From the NCBI GenBank assembly GCA_949289305.1, contig CASENB010000016.1:163182-227181 (forward strand): a stretch of 64,000 nt of DNA, given 5' to 3'. Source of the DNA: an uncultured Spirochaetales bacterium. Lineage in GTDB: Bacteria; Spirochaetota; Spirochaetia; Sphaerochaetales; Sphaerochaetaceae. Shown here one piece after another: positions 43,559 through 53,779 of the stretch; position 1 is the stretch's first letter, and each line of letters begins with the position of its first letter. The notes under the pieces were generated by a model. It made no database searches and was not told the origin of the DNA. It saw only the letters and a list, made by a program, of their open reading frames with translations. Position numbers and translations under genes: made by a program.

Positions 43559-44640
43559 CCTTCAATCTGGCTCTTATATCTTTTTAAATCAAGATCCAAT
43601 CCGTTAAAATAATAAAGTACGTTAATACCATCTGCCTTTATAATGTCTTCAGGAACTCTCTGACCGTTCGTAAGGTATGTCATAGGACACTTATGCTTGA
43701 AAGAGAAAGAAAGAACAGTTCCTATCGTCGAACACTCGTCGACCTTGCTAGAAATAAGGCTGTCAATCTTAAGATATGAGCAATACATGTCATAAAGGCT
43801 GTTTAAATCATCAATCTTCGTAGTGCTTGATGCTACGAAAATGAACTCGCTGTTTGCTCTGTTGACATAATTCAGCATGCTCTTTAATTTCAAATTGAGC
43901 TCGTCGTCGTTTCTGCTTAATCCCATCGTGTCTATAAGGACTATTCCATGATCTTCAGCTTCTTTCAAAGCAATTCTGAACGCCGATTCGTCATTAACAG
44001 TTCTGACTTTGATATTTAAAGATGACGTAAGTTTCTCTATCTGATAGAAAGAGCCTACCCTATAGCTGTCTATGCTTATTATGAAAGGATCATATCCTGC
44101 TTTTTTATAGTTTATTGCAAGCTTTGCGCAAGTGGTGGTCTTTCCAGATCCGGTAGGTCCTAAAAGCACAAGGTATTTGTTGTCTATCTCATTTTTCAAA
44201 TAGAGAGAGTCTATTAGCCTCTCGGCAATCTCCATTTCAACCTTTTTCTCAAGAGAGAAATCCTTTAACAGATATGATTTTAAAGGATCTGAAATATCGT
44301 TTAAAAGAAGAATTCCTTCTGCCTTGTCTAGTTTCTCAAGAGTTCCTCTATATACGTCTGAATTAAGCATCTCTTTCTTGCTAAGGCTTTCCGGATTTGG
44401 AGTTCTTGCCTCTTTTTCAAATTCTAAAATAGATGCCTCATCGCTTTTCGTGGACTTATCGGCAATACCGTCTAGCAGATATATCGTAAGGTCGCATTTA
44501 TTCTTCTTACGGGAAAACAGACCTCCACCCACGGTGTAATCCCTGCGTGAGTGGATTCTGATATTATTTCCTCCATATTCCTGCTCGGCTTTTTTAAGAG
44601 CTTCTTCATAGCTTGACGCAGTTATGGTAACGTATTTCAT
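43555..44640 (-). CDS. flhF: FlhF-like SRP-family GTPase
   Basis: 361 residues. The N-terminal KYVTITASSYEEALKKAEQEYGGNNIRIHSRR is the FlhF B-domain start, and the GTPase has G1 GPTGSGKTTTCAKLA, IDSYRVGSFYQIEKL, G3 VLIDTMGLSRND, and the KVDEC plus MTYLTNGQRVPEDI motifs typical of FlhF. FlhF normally positions polar flagella. No flagellar gene is visible in the window. It follows hslVU, the place where the flagellar operon starts or ends in other spirochaetes. It ends four bases inside the PBP relic on the other strand. Confidence 0.87.
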   Translation of the reverse strand: MKYVTITASSYEEALKKAEQEYGGNNIRIHSRRDYTVGGGLFSRKKNKCDLTIYLLDGIADKSTKSDEASILEFEKEARTPNPESLSKKEMLNSDVYRGTLEKLDKAEGILLLNDISDPLKSYLLKDFSLEKKVEMEIAERLIDSLYLKNEIDNKYLVLLGPTGSGKTTTCAKLAINYKKAGYDPFIISIDSYRVGSFYQIEKLTSSLNIKVRTVNDESAFRIALKEAEDHGIVLIDTMGLSRNDDELNLKLKSMLNYVNRANSEFIFVASSTTKIDDLNSLYDMYCSYLKIDSLISSKVDECSTIGTVLSFSFKHKCPMTYLTNGQRVPEDIIKADGINVLYYFNGLDLDLKRYKSQIEG

Positions 44641-44650
44641 ACTTATACCC

Positions 44651-46015
44651 TTAGAGGATGTACCTTGTAAGATCCTGATCCTCTACAATGCCAGAAAGCG
44701 CCTTATCTACATAATCGGCAGTAATTTCAACGCTCTCTCCCTTCTTATCGGCAGCATTGAACGAGAGATCCTCCAAAAGACGCTCCATTACGGTATGAAG
44801 TCTTCTTGCGCCAATATTGTCAGCACTGTTATTAGCTTTCTCCGCAATCTCTGCAATATGGCGAAGCGCATCATCTGTAAAAGAAAGATCTACGCCTTCT
44901 GTCTTCAAAAGGGCCTTGTACTGCTTTACGATTGCATTATCAGGTTCTGTTAAGATCCTGTAGAAATCATCGCTTGTAAGGTCGTGAAGCTCAACGCGCA
45001 AAGGAAATCTTCCCTGCAGCTCAGGAATAAGATCGGACGGCTTTGCAACAGAGAACGCTCCTGCCGCTATAAATAGTATGTTGGTCGTATCTACGACTCC
45101 CCATTTTGTAGAGACTTTCGTCCCCTCTACGATTGGAAGGATGTCCCTCTGAACGCCTTCTCTCGATACGTCCTGGTTATTCGTCTGCCCTTTGTTGGCT
45201 ATCTTATCGATCTCATCAATAAAGATTATTCCCATCTCTTCGCATCGAGCCTTAGCCTCGTCAATAACCTTGTCGTTATCTACGCTCTTATTGAGCTGAT
45301 CCTCTCTGATTATCTCCCTAGCTCTTTTTACTGTTATCTTTCTCTTCTTCTCTCGTCCGGAATTCTGGAACATAGAATTAAGATCTTCAAAGATGTTTCC
45401 GATATCAACGCCGGATGCATCCTGAGGTGCTCCGAAAACGCCAACTCCGCTAACACGCACGGACTGAGGAACCGCCATCTCGACCTCTTTATCGTCCAAT
45501 GCCCCGGATCTTAGAAGCTGCCTCATGCTCTCCCTGACATCCTGAACCTGAACATCCTGCGCTTTTTTCTCCTCATCGATGGCAGGAATTAAGAGATCAA
45601 GAAGCTTCTCTTCCACCACCGTCTCCACCTTCTTCTCGTTCTCCTTGAACATTTCAGCCTTTACTAGGGATACGGAAGATGCCATCAGGTCTTTGACCAT
45701 CGACTCAACGTCTCTGCCGACGTATCCGACTTCAGTATATTTAGTAGCTTCCACTTTGATAAAAGGAGCGTTTGCAAGCTTTGCAATTCTTCTTGCAATC
45801 TCTGTCTTGCCAACGCCTGTCGGCCCCATCATTATTATGTTCTTTGGCGTGACTTCGGCTTTCATATCCTCTGGAAGCCTTTTTCTTCTCACCCTGTTTC
45901 TAATCGCAATAGCAATTAGCTTCTTCGCATCCTCCTGCCCGATAATGTACTTATCAAGCTGCTCTACAATCTCACGCGGAAGCATATCGTCTAATTTTTT
46001 CTGTTCGTTATCCAT
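44651..46015 (-). CDS. hslU: ATP-dependent protease ATPase subunit HslU
   Basis: AAA+ unfoldase that feeds HslV. 454 residues. N-terminal [29 protein letters not shown], Walker [16 protein letters not shown], pore-loop context [24 protein letters not shown]-domain (about 110-230), Walker [13 protein letters not shown], sensor 1 FIAAGAF and the C-terminal DLTRYIL tail that docks into HslV. Overlaps hslV by eight bases. Confidence 0.97.
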   Translation of the reverse strand: MDNEQKKLDDMLPREIVEQLDKYIIGQEDAKKLIAIAIRNRVRRKRLPEDMKAEVTPKNIIMMGPTGVGKTEIARRIAKLANAPFIKVEATKYTEVGYVGRDVESMVKDLMASSVSLVKAEMFKENEKKVETVVEEKLLDLLIPAIDEEKKAQDVQVQDVRESMRQLLRSGALDDKEVEMAVPQSVRVSGVGVFGAPQDASGVDIGNIFEDLNSMFQNSGREKKRKITVKRAREIIREDQLNKSVDNDKVIDEAKARCEEMGIIFIDEIDKIANKGQTNNQDVSREGVQRDILPIVEGTKVSTKWGVVDTTNILFIAAGAFSVAKPSDLIPELQGRFPLRVELHDLTSDDFYRILTEPDNAIVKQYKALLKTEGVDLSFTDDALRHIAEIAEKANNSADNIGARRLHTVMERLLEDLSFNAADKKGESVEITADYVDKALSGIVEDQDLTRYIL

Positions 46016-46541
46016 TCAAAACCTCGCAAATAACGTTGTGGTTCGTGTATATGCAGATATCACCTGCAATCTTTAAAGATCTTCTTGCAATCTCCTCTGC
46101 GCTCATATCCGCCTTGCTATCCAAATAAGCCCTTGCCGCAGAACGAGCGAAGTTTCCACCGCTTCCAATCGCAAGGACGTCATCTTCCGGTTCAAGCACG
46201 TCCCCCACTCCGTTTATAAGTAATAGCTCTTTGCCATTCGTAGCTATCATGGATGCCTCAAGATTCCTCAGCTGCTTATCCATTCTCCACAGTTTGGCAA
46301 GTTCTACCGCACTCCTAGTCAAATCGCCGTTATATGTCTTCAGCTTCTCTTCCAAAAGCTCATATAACGTAAACGCATCTGCAGTTGATCCTGCAAATCC
46401 TATAGCAATCTTGCCATCATAAATTTTTCTAACCTTTTTACTGTTACCTTTGACGATCGTATCGCCTTGTGTAACCTGACCATCTCCGCAAATAGCGACT
46501 TTTCCATCTTTACGGACTGCTAATATGGTTGTTCCATGCAT
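46008..46541 (-). CDS. hslV: ATP-dependent protease peptidase subunit HslV
   Basis: Threonine peptidase, proteasome-beta-like, forming a double hexamer capped by HslU. 177 residues. The start [25 protein letters not shown] shows the catalytic Thr 4, exposed after removing the short MHG pro-peptide. Conserved [14 protein letters not shown] and [16 protein letters not shown] motifs are present. The ATG has GAGGAGG upstream, after a 58-base promoter gap. Confidence 0.97.
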   Translation of the reverse strand: MHGTTILAVRKDGKVAICGDGQVTQGDTIVKGNSKKVRKIYDGKIAIGFAGSTADAFTLYELLEEKLKTYNGDLTRSAVELAKLWRMDKQLRNLEASMIATNGKELLLINGVGDVLEPEDDVLAIGSGGNFARSAARAYLDSKADMSAEEIARRSLKIAGDICIYTNHNVICEVLNG

Positions 46542-46565
46542 CTTAACAGGCCTCCTCTGTATACA

Positions 46566-46594
46566 AAATTAACTAAGAGTTCGACAAACGGCAA
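46566..46594 (-). promoter_or_regulatory. Predicted sigma70 promoter for hslVU-flhF
   Basis: On the minus strand, TTGCCG (46594-46589) and TAATTT (46571-46566) are 17 bases apart, about 25 bases before the hslV ATG. Confidence 0.45.
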
Positions 46595-46599
46595 GATAA

Positions 46600-47478
46600 T
46601 TACGCATGAGGATGCGTCTCATCATATACTTTTTTAAGTTTAGCAGATGTCACGTGCGTATAAATCTGAGTGGTAGAAATACTCTCATGCCCGAGCAATT
46701 CCTGTATCAGCCTTATATCTGCGCCATGATCCATCATGTGGGTCGCAAAACTATGCCGTAGCGTATGTGGGCTCAACTCCTTATTCAAATTCAGTTTCTC
46801 TTTTGCCTTGTCAAAAATCAAGTGTGAAGTACTAAAAGACAGTCTTTTCTTATTCTTACCGATAAAAAGCGCCTTTTCTTCGATCGAATCGGGCATCAGG
46901 TAGCGGTTTCTTTTTTCTATGTAGTCTTCAAGCTCCCCTACTATGCCTTTATTTAAAAACAGAAATCTGGTCTTTCCTCCCTTTCCCTTAATCCTGATTC
47001 TCCTGTTGCCCCACTCTATCTGATCTATATTTATAGAAAGTGCTTCAGATATACGTGCTCCTGTCGAGTATATGAACAAGAACAGAATGTGGTCTCTCAA
47101 ATCTAAAAAATCAGACCCTTTTAAAGCCAGAAGCTGCGCAACCTCCCTCTCGCTTAAGACGGAAGGAAGACGTTTTTCATTCCTCCTAAGGGATATCTCG
47201 ATAAACGGGTTGAAATCTATCACGCCTTTTCGCATAAGATAGTCGTAGAACATTCTCAATGAACTAAGCTTTCTAAGCATGCTGCGCTCCTTATACTTCT
47301 CAAGAAGGATTCGTACATACTCTCGAGCATCGTTTATACCGACGTCTAATACATCCATGTCCATATTCTCAAGATATGAGAGGAACTGCTTAAGATCGTT
47401 TTCATATCCTATCTTCGTATTCTCAGACTCGCCCTTTACGCTAGTCAGATACTTTAAAAAGAGCTCAAGTTCATCCAT
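46600..47478 (-). CDS. xerC: Tyrosine site-specific recombinase, XerC-like
   Basis: 292 residues. SAM-like core-binding domain (about 1-90) and catalytic domain with R in STGARISEAL, HxxR in [14 protein letters not shown] and H/Y in [16 protein letters not shown]. XerC and XerD resolve chromosome dimers at dif. The start at ATG 47478 is chosen because the longer frame to 47547 overlaps the preceding gene. XerC label comes from its place directly upstream of hslVU, as codV-clpQY in Firmicutes; activity alone cannot separate XerC from XerD. Confidence 0.85.
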   Translation of the reverse strand: MDELELFLKYLTSVKGESENTKIGYENDLKQFLSYLENMDMDVLDVGINDAREYVRILLEKYKERSMLRKLSSLRMFYDYLMRKGVIDFNPFIEISLRRNEKRLPSVLSEREVAQLLALKGSDFLDLRDHILFLFIYSTGARISEALSINIDQIEWGNRRIRIKGKGGKTRFLFLNKGIVGELEDYIEKRNRYLMPDSIEEKALFIGKNKKRLSFSTSHLIFDKAKEKLNLNKELSPHTLRHSFATHMMDHGADIRLIQELLGHESISTTQIYTHVTSAKLKKVYDETHPHA

Positions 47479-47497
47479 ATCAATTAGAATAACATAT

Positions 47498-48124
47498 TTA
47501 ACGGAATTTAAGCAGTTTAACATTTCCGCTTCCATCCTTATAGGCAATGGAGTTTGAAAGCGTTAGCCAAGATGAGAAAGAATCAATCATAGCGCCTCCT
47601 GACAAAGCAAAATTCCTTACGCTCTTCTCGTATAAAAAACACTTCAAAGCGGCAGCCTCGTAGCCTAGATCCAAAGCTTCAGAAATGATGTATGGCGGTA
47701 CGGCGCCAAGAAAGAGTATTTTGTCAGCTACTGTCAAAAGCGCGCTGTTTGAATAGATTTGGCCATCCAAGGAATACTCTTTTTCATCGTTTAAGAAGCT
47801 GAATACGCATCCGCCGCTTAAAACGTCATAGCAATCCCACTTTTTAAAGCCTAAAGACCCAAGCCCCTTATACTCGATATGGCTTATCTTTCCTCCAGAG
47901 AACAGCACGATCTTAGACAACTCTTTTCGCGAACGGTAAGATCCGTTAGAAACGATCTCAAAGCCGTTAGCAACGGCCTCAATCGCGCTCATCTTTATCA
48001 GATCATCAAATTCCGCGCCAACTTTCGCACCGTAATAGAAAATCACTCTATCTGAATTCTCTTTGAGCGGAGAACCGATAAAAGAATATTTCACGCCTTT
48101 AAATTCTGTACTTTTTATCTCCAC
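47498..48124 (-). CDS. DprA/Smf-like Rossmann-fold protein, divergent
   Basis: 208 residues, shorter and more divergent than DprA (usually about 290-370). Parts align in order with DprA: DRVIFYYGAKVG, NGFEIVSNGSYRSRKELSKIV (for the GxxIVSGxAxGID), GQIYSNSALLTVADKILFLGAVP (for the FPxRNRIIAxLxxxvlVvEA) and EALDLGYEAAAL (for ALdqGR..fav). The critical glycines and RNR are only partly kept. Position supports the call, because dprA commonly precedes xerC-hslVU. It may no longer load RecA on DNA. Call is tentative. Confidence 0.45.
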   Translation of the reverse strand: MEIKSTEFKGVKYSFIGSPLKENSDRVIFYYGAKVGAEFDDLIKMSAIEAVANGFEIVSNGSYRSRKELSKIVLFSGGKISHIEYKGLGSLGFKKWDCYDVLSGGCVFSFLNDEKEYSLDGQIYSNSALLTVADKILFLGAVPPYIISEALDLGYEAAALKCFLYEKSVRNFALSGGAMIDSFSSWLTLSNSIAYKDGSGNVKLLKFR

Positions 48125-48155
48125 ATAAATATAAATGCGAAAACAGCTTTTTTGT

Positions 48156-49097
48156 TTACTTTTTCATATCCTCGATTGTAGGAATCGATGAAAATTCGTC
48201 AAATGATTTTAAAAGCCCCCTGGTATCGAGATGCGTATAAATTTGAGTAGTGCTTATGTCGCTATGGCCAAGCATCTCTTTAAGACTCCTTATGTCGGCT
48301 CCGTTTTCAAGCATGTGAGTTGCAAAGCTATGCCGAAGCGTATGAACTGTCGCATCAAGGCCAAGCGTTTCAATTCTTGCATGAAATCTTTTATGCACGG
48401 CCTGACGCGTTAAAGATCTTCCGCTTCTTCCTAAGAAGATCCTGCCTGATGCATTTTTCGCCCTTTTAGCCAGTTGAGGCCTGACATTGTCAAGATAGTA
48501 AGAGAGAGCCTCATTCGCCCTTTTACCTATGAACACAAGACGTTCCTTATTTCTCTTACCAATTACGTTGATGCTGCTTTTCTCTCTTGAATATCCTCCC
48601 AGGTCTAAGCTTATAGCTTCGCTTATTCTCATTCCAGATGAATAAATGAGTTCGAAAAGAGCATAGTCTCTTATCATCAGCAGATCATCCTCATCCTCTT
48701 TAAACGAGTCGAGAAGTTCGTCGACATCCTCCTTGCTAAGCGTTTTAGGAAGATATTCATGGCTTATTGGACGTTTTAAAAGAAGGGCCGGATTATCGCT
48801 TCGATACTTCTCCCTTACGATGTATGTGAAAAAAGACCTTAAGGCCGATAATATCTTATTAACCGTTCGATCATCGAGAGACATCTCCTTCTTCCTATAG
48901 TCAAGAAACGTAACTAGATCATCGAACGTCACAAGAGAGATGTCGATATTTTTCTCTTTCGCATAAGATAATAAAATGGATGCCTCATGAGCATAGGCAT
49001 CCCTCGTCTTAACGCTTACACGGCGTTCAAATAACAGGTAGTCGGAGAACATCCTGATGATCTCGCTGTTTACCGCATCAGGATTTCTCATCGTCAT
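48156..49097 (-). CDS. Tyrosine recombinase, XerD-like
   Basis: 313 residues. N-terminal core-binding domain (about 10-95) and catalytic motifs [22 protein letters not shown] and [16 protein letters not shown] with the full R-H-R-H-Y set. With the neighbouring recombinase it would form the XerC/XerD pair. The start overlaps the end of ftsZ by 20 bases; a second ATG two codons in is an alternative. A transcriptional link with ftsZ would suit a role at the end of division. Confidence 0.88.
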   Translation of the reverse strand: MTMRNPDAVNSEIIRMFSDYLLFERRVSVKTRDAYAHEASILLSYAKEKNIDISLVTFDDLVTFLDYRKKEMSLDDRTVNKILSALRSFFTYIVREKYRSDNPALLLKRPISHEYLPKTLSKEDVDELLDSFKEDEDDLLMIRDYALFELIYSSGMRISEAISLDLGGYSREKSSINVIGKRNKERLVFIGKRANEALSYYLDNVRPQLAKRAKNASGRIFLGRSGRSLTRQAVHKRFHARIETLGLDATVHTLRHSFATHMLENGADIRSLKEMLGHSDISTTQIYTHLDTRGLLKSFDEFSSIPTIEDMKK

Positions 49098-50361
49098 CCC
49101 TTGAATATCTTAAAATTGCTGGAATCGAGTAATCTGAAGATGAGCTGTTATTTCTCTTCCCAAGCTGTTTCTGAAGATCCTGCCATCTGTTGACCGTGAT
49201 AGTTGAAGGATCGGAATTGAGCTCTCTTTCCTTTTCTTTTTCCCTCTCTCGTTCAGACTCTCTCTCAGCTTCTCTTGCTCTTTTCTCTTTCTCTTCCATC
49301 TCTCTAAGAGTTTCAGATCTTCTCTCTTGATAGCGGTTTCTGTAGCTTTCGCTTTCTAAATCAAGCGTGCTTGCTTCAGGCCTGTGTTCAAACCCGGTTG
49401 CAACGACAGTTACCCTTATCCTGTCTCCAAGGGCAGGATTATAGGATTGTCCCGCAATTACGAGAACGTCATCGGCACACTTTTCAGTAATAACCTCAAC
49501 TACATCCTGGTATTCCTGAATCGTAAGATTGTCTCCTCCTGCAAGGTTTACAAGAACGCTCTTAGCTCCCTCAATAGAAGCATTTTCAAGAAGAGGATTG
49601 CTTACTGCGCATTTTGCAGCCTCAATAGCCCTATTGGCGCCCTCTGCATAGCCAAGTCCTATCAGAGCATCGCCTTTGCCCTTCATAACAGTCTTAACGT
49701 CTGCAAAGTCGATATTAATCTCTCCCGGCTCGGTAATGAGATCTGAAATTCCCTGAACAGACTGAAGAAGCGCACTGTCAGCCATTATAAAGGCCTGCTT
49801 AATCGGCGTATTGTTATCGACAATGTTCAATAGATGCTGGTTAGGAATCAGAATCAGGGTATCAACCTGTTTTCTAAGCCTTTCTATTCCCTGTTGGGCA
49901 AGAGCGAGCTTCTTCTTTCCCTCAAATGCGAATGGAAGGGTTACGACAGCTACTGTCAGAGCTCCAAGATTCCTTGCCGTCTCAGCAACGACTGCGGCAG
50001 CTCCTGTTCCGGTTCCTCCTCCCATTCCAGCTGTTATAAAGACCATATCGGCATTTTCGAGAGCCTGTCTGATCTCTTCTTTGCTTTCAACTGCGGCCTT
50101 TTCTCCAATCTCGGGCTGTCCTCCAGCACCTAAGCCTCCAGTAAGTTCCTTTCCAATTGCAATACGCGTTTGCGCATTGGACCTCTGCAGAGCCTGAACG
50201 TCTGTATTCATGGCAATGAATTGAACTTTCTTAAGGCCTGCCGCGATCATACGGTTTATAGCGTTGCCGCCGCCTCCACCGACTCCTACAACTTTAATAA
50301 TAGTCGGAGCAGCCTGCTCTCCTGTTGTCGTGTCTTCAATGTCGAAAATATCAAAACTCAT
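49078..50361 (-). CDS. ftsZ: Cell-division GTPase FtsZ
   Basis: 427 residues. Tubulin-like GTPase with [15 protein letters not shown], the signature GGGTGTGAA and the T7 region NIDFADVK. A charged linker (about 330-400, [20 protein letters not shown] repeats) is followed by the conserved C-terminal peptide [12 protein letters not shown] that binds FtsA. All residues expected for polymerisation are present. Next to ftsA, as in most genomes. Confidence 0.98.
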   Translation of the reverse strand: MSFDIFDIEDTTTGEQAAPTIIKVVGVGGGGGNAINRMIAAGLKKVQFIAMNTDVQALQRSNAQTRIAIGKELTGGLGAGGQPEIGEKAAVESKEEIRQALENADMVFITAGMGGGTGTGAAAVVAETARNLGALTVAVVTLPFAFEGKKKLALAQQGIERLRKQVDTLILIPNQHLLNIVDNNTPIKQAFIMADSALLQSVQGISDLITEPGEINIDFADVKTVMKGKGDALIGLGYAEGANRAIEAAKCAVSNPLLENASIEGAKSVLVNLAGGDNLTIQEYQDVVEVITEKCADDVLVIAGQSYNPALGDRIRVTVVATGFEHRPEASTLDLESESYRNRYQERRSETLREMEEKEKRAREAERESEREREKEKERELNSDPSTITVNRWQDLQKQLGKRNNSSSSDYSIPAILRYSRDDDEKS

Positions 50362-50372
50362 ATACGCTCTCC

Positions 50373-51608
50373 CTAAAACAGCTTTGAAAAGAGATCTTTA
50401 AGTTTCGCAGAAAACCCTGCCTTGTCCTTAGAGCGTTGGTTACTCTCTCTTCCGCTGTCCCTATATTTCTTTGCTTCTAACTTCACAAGTCCTAAAACGG
50501 TCGAATATTTCGGATCAATATACTGTCTGTCGAGGCCGTTAATCGCCTGTGGAAATCCAAGACGCGCAGGCAGGCGGAATATCTCTGCGGCAAGCTCTGT
50601 AGCACCGCTAAGCAAACTTCCTCCTCCGACAAGCACGATGCCAGCCCCAAAAGATCCAGAGATGTTGTTCTTCTCAAGCTCCCCTTGCAAAAGAGAAAAG
50701 ATCTCTGCCATTCTAGGCTCTATGACTTTTGCAAGCTCGCGCTTTGGAAAACGAAAACTTGGCTTTCCGCCTACAGCCGGGGTTATTATCATCTCATCAG
50801 GATCGACGGACGGCGTGTGGCATGAGCCGTCTGTAATCTTAATAGACTCTGCAGCAACGCGTGGAAGCTGAAGCATGTACGCAATGTCCCCTGTAACGTT
50901 ATCTCCGCCGAAGTCTATTCCTCCGACATATACAGGAGAGCCCTGCGTATAGCAGATCATATTCGTAGTCCCCGCTCCGATATTAATGACGATTGCGCCC
51001 ATCTCCTTCTCTTCGTTTGTAAGTACGACTTCGCTATCTGCTAAAACCTGCAAAGCCATTCTTTGAACCTGAAGTCCGGCCTTTTGAACGCACTTTCTCT
51101 GATTTTGACAAATTGACGACGATCCAAGAACAAGCAAAACCCTCGTTTCGAGCCTGTGGCCTAACATGTCTATAGGATCTTTAATGCCAGATCTAGAATC
51201 AACTTGAAAATCCTGGACAAGAGTATGCAGTATTTCCGCATCCTGTGGAATGTCGCGCGCTCGAGCTATTTCAATCGACTTTCTTATATCGTCGCTCTTT
51301 ATCTCCTGATCCTTGCTGGTAATACCAACGGCACCATTGCTTGATATGCCTTCAATATGTTTTCCTCCGACACCGATAATCGCAGATGAGATCTCGGTCC
51401 CGCTCTGCAGCTCAGCATCGCTAATTACGCTGTTTATGACCTTTAGCGTCTGTTCGATATTGACGATTGAGCCAGCCTTTACGCCTTCGCTCGAGCGTTC
51501 GGCGATAGCTTCTATCATCATTTGGCCATCTCTAGAGACCGAGGCGATGACAGCCCTTATTGAAGATGTGCCTATGTCCAATCCTAATAATGTCTTATCT
51601 GTTGCCAC
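50373..51608 (-). CDS. ftsA: Cell-division protein FtsA
   Basis: 411 residues, actin-like protein that ties FtsZ to the membrane. N-terminal [16 protein letters not shown] (phosphate 1), [16 protein letters not shown] (phosphate 2), [13 protein letters not shown] (adenosine) and the C-terminal amphipathic helix [13 protein letters not shown]. All look intact. The 11-base gap to ftsZ implies one transcript; 14-base overlap with the ftsQ-like gene. Confidence 0.96.
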   Translation of the reverse strand: MATDKTLLGLDIGTSSIRAVIASVSRDGQMMIEAIAERSSEGVKAGSIVNIEQTLKVINSVISDAELQSGTEISSAIIGVGGKHIEGISSNGAVGITSKDQEIKSDDIRKSIEIARARDIPQDAEILHTLVQDFQVDSRSGIKDPIDMLGHRLETRVLLVLGSSSICQNQRKCVQKAGLQVQRMALQVLADSEVVLTNEEKEMGAIVINIGAGTTNMICYTQGSPVYVGGIDFGGDNVTGDIAYMLQLPRVAAESIKITDGSCHTPSVDPDEMIITPAVGGKPSFRFPKRELAKVIEPRMAEIFSLLQGELEKNNISGSFGAGIVLVGGGSLLSGATELAAEIFRLPARLGFPQAINGLDRQYIDPKYSTVLGLVKLEAKKYRDSGRESNQRSKDKAGFSAKLKDLFSKLF

Positions 51609-52320
51609 TATATTGCCGCCTCATCAAAGTATTTTCTGCGATTATGAAATGTTCCATCTCGCTTAGATAGAGCTCTGAAATCTCCTTGACACTCTCAAGA
51701 ATAAAAGAAGGGGAAGAGTAATCCCTTATGGATAAAACATAAGGACTGTTCTCCCCATATAATCTGAGCTCACCTAAAAGAGATTGAGAAGAAGCATAAT
51801 ACTCCGCTTTTTTCACTCTCTTTCCATTATAGCTAGTTTCATGCGAAATATCCAATAACAAAGAGAGCATCTCGCGCTCATTCGCATCATTATAATAAGA
51901 TACAAAAAAATCCAGCATTTGTTTACTCAAAGAGAAAACCAAATAGTTTTTTGAGAGCACGTAACTGTCTTTTTCTTCCACCCTATCCATGCTGGATCCG
52001 TCATAAAAATAGTAAGATTCGGAATCTGTAAGAATAATGCCGTCCTTATATGTTGGATTTAACGTATATGATCCATTGTTTTTTTCAATTTTTACATCAT
52101 CGACATAGCATAGCCTTCCCATTTCCATCCTACTAGAAAGAAAACGTGAAGAGAAAAAATTAGAGTACTGGGCTTTGTTCCTTAGTGATTCCAAGCTTGG
52201 AGTTACGAAATCTTCGCTAATTATATCTATAGCGCCAACATAGAAAAATGGAAGATATCTGAAAGAGACAATCATGGCTATTGCAATAAAAATGATGAGA
52301 GGGATTTTAAGCATGGGCAT
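51595..52320 (-). CDS. ftsQ: FtsQ/DivIB-like membrane protein (positional)
   Basis: 241 residues with one N-terminal membrane segment (about 5-24) and a periplasmic mixed domain. No POTRA motif is obvious, but place (between ftsW and ftsA), topology and length fit FtsQ. It is more divergent than ftsA/ftsZ. It overlaps ftsW by 14 bases and ftsA by 14. Alternatively it is a lineage-specific replacement. The symbol rests on position and topology. Confidence 0.6.
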   Translation of the reverse strand: MPMLKIPLIIFIAIAMIVSFRYLPFFYVGAIDIISEDFVTPSLESLRNKAQYSNFFSSRFLSSRMEMGRLCYVDDVKIEKNNGSYTLNPTYKDGIILTDSESYYFYDGSSMDRVEEKDSYVLSKNYLVFSLSKQMLDFFVSYYNDANEREMLSLLLDISHETSYNGKRVKKAEYYASSQSLLGELRLYGENSPYVLSIRDYSSPSFILESVKEISELYLSEMEHFIIAENTLMRRQYSGNR

Positions 52321-53479
52321 TATCAGTCCCCCTTGAGCTTATATGCATCGCCCTATAAAGGATTGAGCACTCCAAAATCGTAACGAAATATGAAAAGCCG
52401 TTTGCACTGAAGAACGGCATTGAAATTCCACTTAAAGGAAGCAGCGCTGTTGCTGCCGCAATGCTCAAAAGAGCTTTAAATATTATATGAAATGAAAGCG
52501 TAATGCTCAAAATTGAGAAGTATTCGTCTCCTTTCTTCTCAGATCTTCTGCTTGCCCTGAAACAAAGAAAAAAGAAAAGAAAGAAAAACAGAATGATCAA
52601 TACTACTCCAAGAAGCCCCAGCTCTTCTGCAATGACAGCAAAGACATACTCATCTTCAACATTCTCTATAAGACCGAGTTTATAATACGACGAGCCAATT
52701 CCTTTTCCACCTATAGCCCCTTCGCTGATTGCCGATAATGCATAACTCGTATTCATCGCCTCATTCGTATCAATGTATGACGGCATCAGGCGTGAGAATA
52801 TCGTATCAAGATCTGACCTGCTTGAAAGTACTAGAAAAACAAATAACGTCAAATTGAACAAAATGAAAAAGAATGTGAATCTCTTTTCCATTTTCGCATG
52901 TGCAATTGCTAGAGAAGTCGTGAAAATAAAAAGAATTGAATATGTAAATGAATTTGATAGTGAAAGAAGAAACGTAGATATTAGAGAAAGGGCAAATATA
53001 AGAATATATGCAAACCCCCTTCTATCTTTATCTTTAATGCGTAAAAGAAGATAGGAAAGGCTTAAAGCAGAAGTTAGAATAAAGAAATCTGCTGAAATAA
53101 AATTAGGAAAGCCATTAAGAAGTTTTATCTCTCCCATTTCTATGTTAGAAAGCGCATTAAAAACTAAAAATATGAACGAAAGAGGAAAAAGAATAAAAAA
53201 AAGCTTTTCAAACTTCTCTCTCGGAGTAAAAAATAAAATGATTCCGCAAACAATGGCTAGAATACCGAAAGTAACGTTTTCAAGCAAATAATGGTAATGT
53301 TCAAAACCATCTCTTAGCGAAGCATCATAGCTTGCGCTATATGTCATTATAAGGCCGAAGAGCGCGAGGACTGCTGTGACGCAAAGGAACGTGAAAGGAC
53401 TTAACGAGCCTGATAACTCGTCAGATCCATAATCTCTGAGTGTGAAATCATCGTAGTCCTTTACAATCTCTTCTCTCAT
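52307..53479 (-). CDS. ftsW: FtsW-like SEDS membrane protein with altered active-site motif
   Basis: 390 residues with about ten membrane segments, matching the SEDS fold: FLCVTAVLALFGLIMTYSAS near the N-terminus and GKGIGSSYYKLGL...FAVIAEELGLLG later. The conserved HTDFIF, whose Asp is the proposed glycosyltransferase residue, reads EDEYVF (275-280; E277 at the Asp position). The PxxSYGGSS stretch reads MPFFSANGFS (354-363), so key residues have shifted. FtsW normally polymerises septal glycan with FtsI. No ftsI, murG or mraY is in the cluster. Fold is secure; activity doubtful. Confidence 0.85.
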   Translation of the reverse strand: MREEIVKDYDDFTLRDYGSDELSGSLSPFTFLCVTAVLALFGLIMTYSASYDASLRDGFEHYHYLLENVTFGILAIVCGIILFFTPREKFEKLFFILFPLSFIFLVFNALSNIEMGEIKLLNGFPNFISADFFILTSALSLSYLLLRIKDKDRRGFAYILIFALSLISTFLLSLSNSFTYSILFIFTTSLAIAHAKMEKRFTFFFILFNLTLFVFLVLSSRSDLDTIFSRLMPSYIDTNEAMNTSYALSAISEGAIGGKGIGSSYYKLGLIENVEDEYVFAVIAEELGLLGVVLIILFFFLFFFLCFRASRRSEKKGDEYFSILSITLSFHIIFKALLSIAAATALLPLSGISMPFFSANGFSYFVTILECSILYRAMHISSRGTDNAHA

Positions 53480-53503
53480 ACCTTTTTAACATTGCCCGAA
53501 AAA

Positions 53504-53779
53504 TTAAAAATTATTACTCTCTCTCATCCTCTCGTCAATTGATGATAGCACGGCTTCCTCACTTAAAAAAGCCTCCCGTTCTGCAAAAGAAAGACGTATG
53601 CGCCTCTCTTCCTCTTCTAACTCGCTCAAACTATATTCGCTTTCCATAATCTTCATTTCAAGACTATGATTCACGCCTATCTGCCAAAGCGGAATGAAAA
53701 GCAACAAGAACAATAAGGCGAAAGAGATGAAAACCATCGCCTTCTCTCTCATCTTTATCTTAACAGAAAACTCTCTCAT
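53504..53779 (-). CDS. ftsL: FtsL-like division protein (positional)
   Basis: 91 residues, one membrane segment (about 15-33) and a C-terminal heptad-like helix rich in E and L (EMKIMESEYSLSELEEEERRIRLSF), the topology of FtsL. It follows rsmH with a four-base overlap, the standard ftsL position. The sequence is too short and variable for certainty. Confidence 0.65.
   Translation of the reverse strand: MREFSVKIKMREKAMVFISFALLFLLLFIPLWQIGVNHSLEMKIMESEYSLSELEEEERRIRLSFAEREAFLSEEAVLSSIDERMRESNNF

Noticed and set aside
47498..47547. Longer XerC start at 47547
   Set aside because: It would overlap the end of the preceding gene and adds no conserved residues.
49811..50197. 128-codon open frame antisense to ftsZ
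   Set aside because: Shadow of the conserved glycine-rich FtsZ region; no independent start signals.
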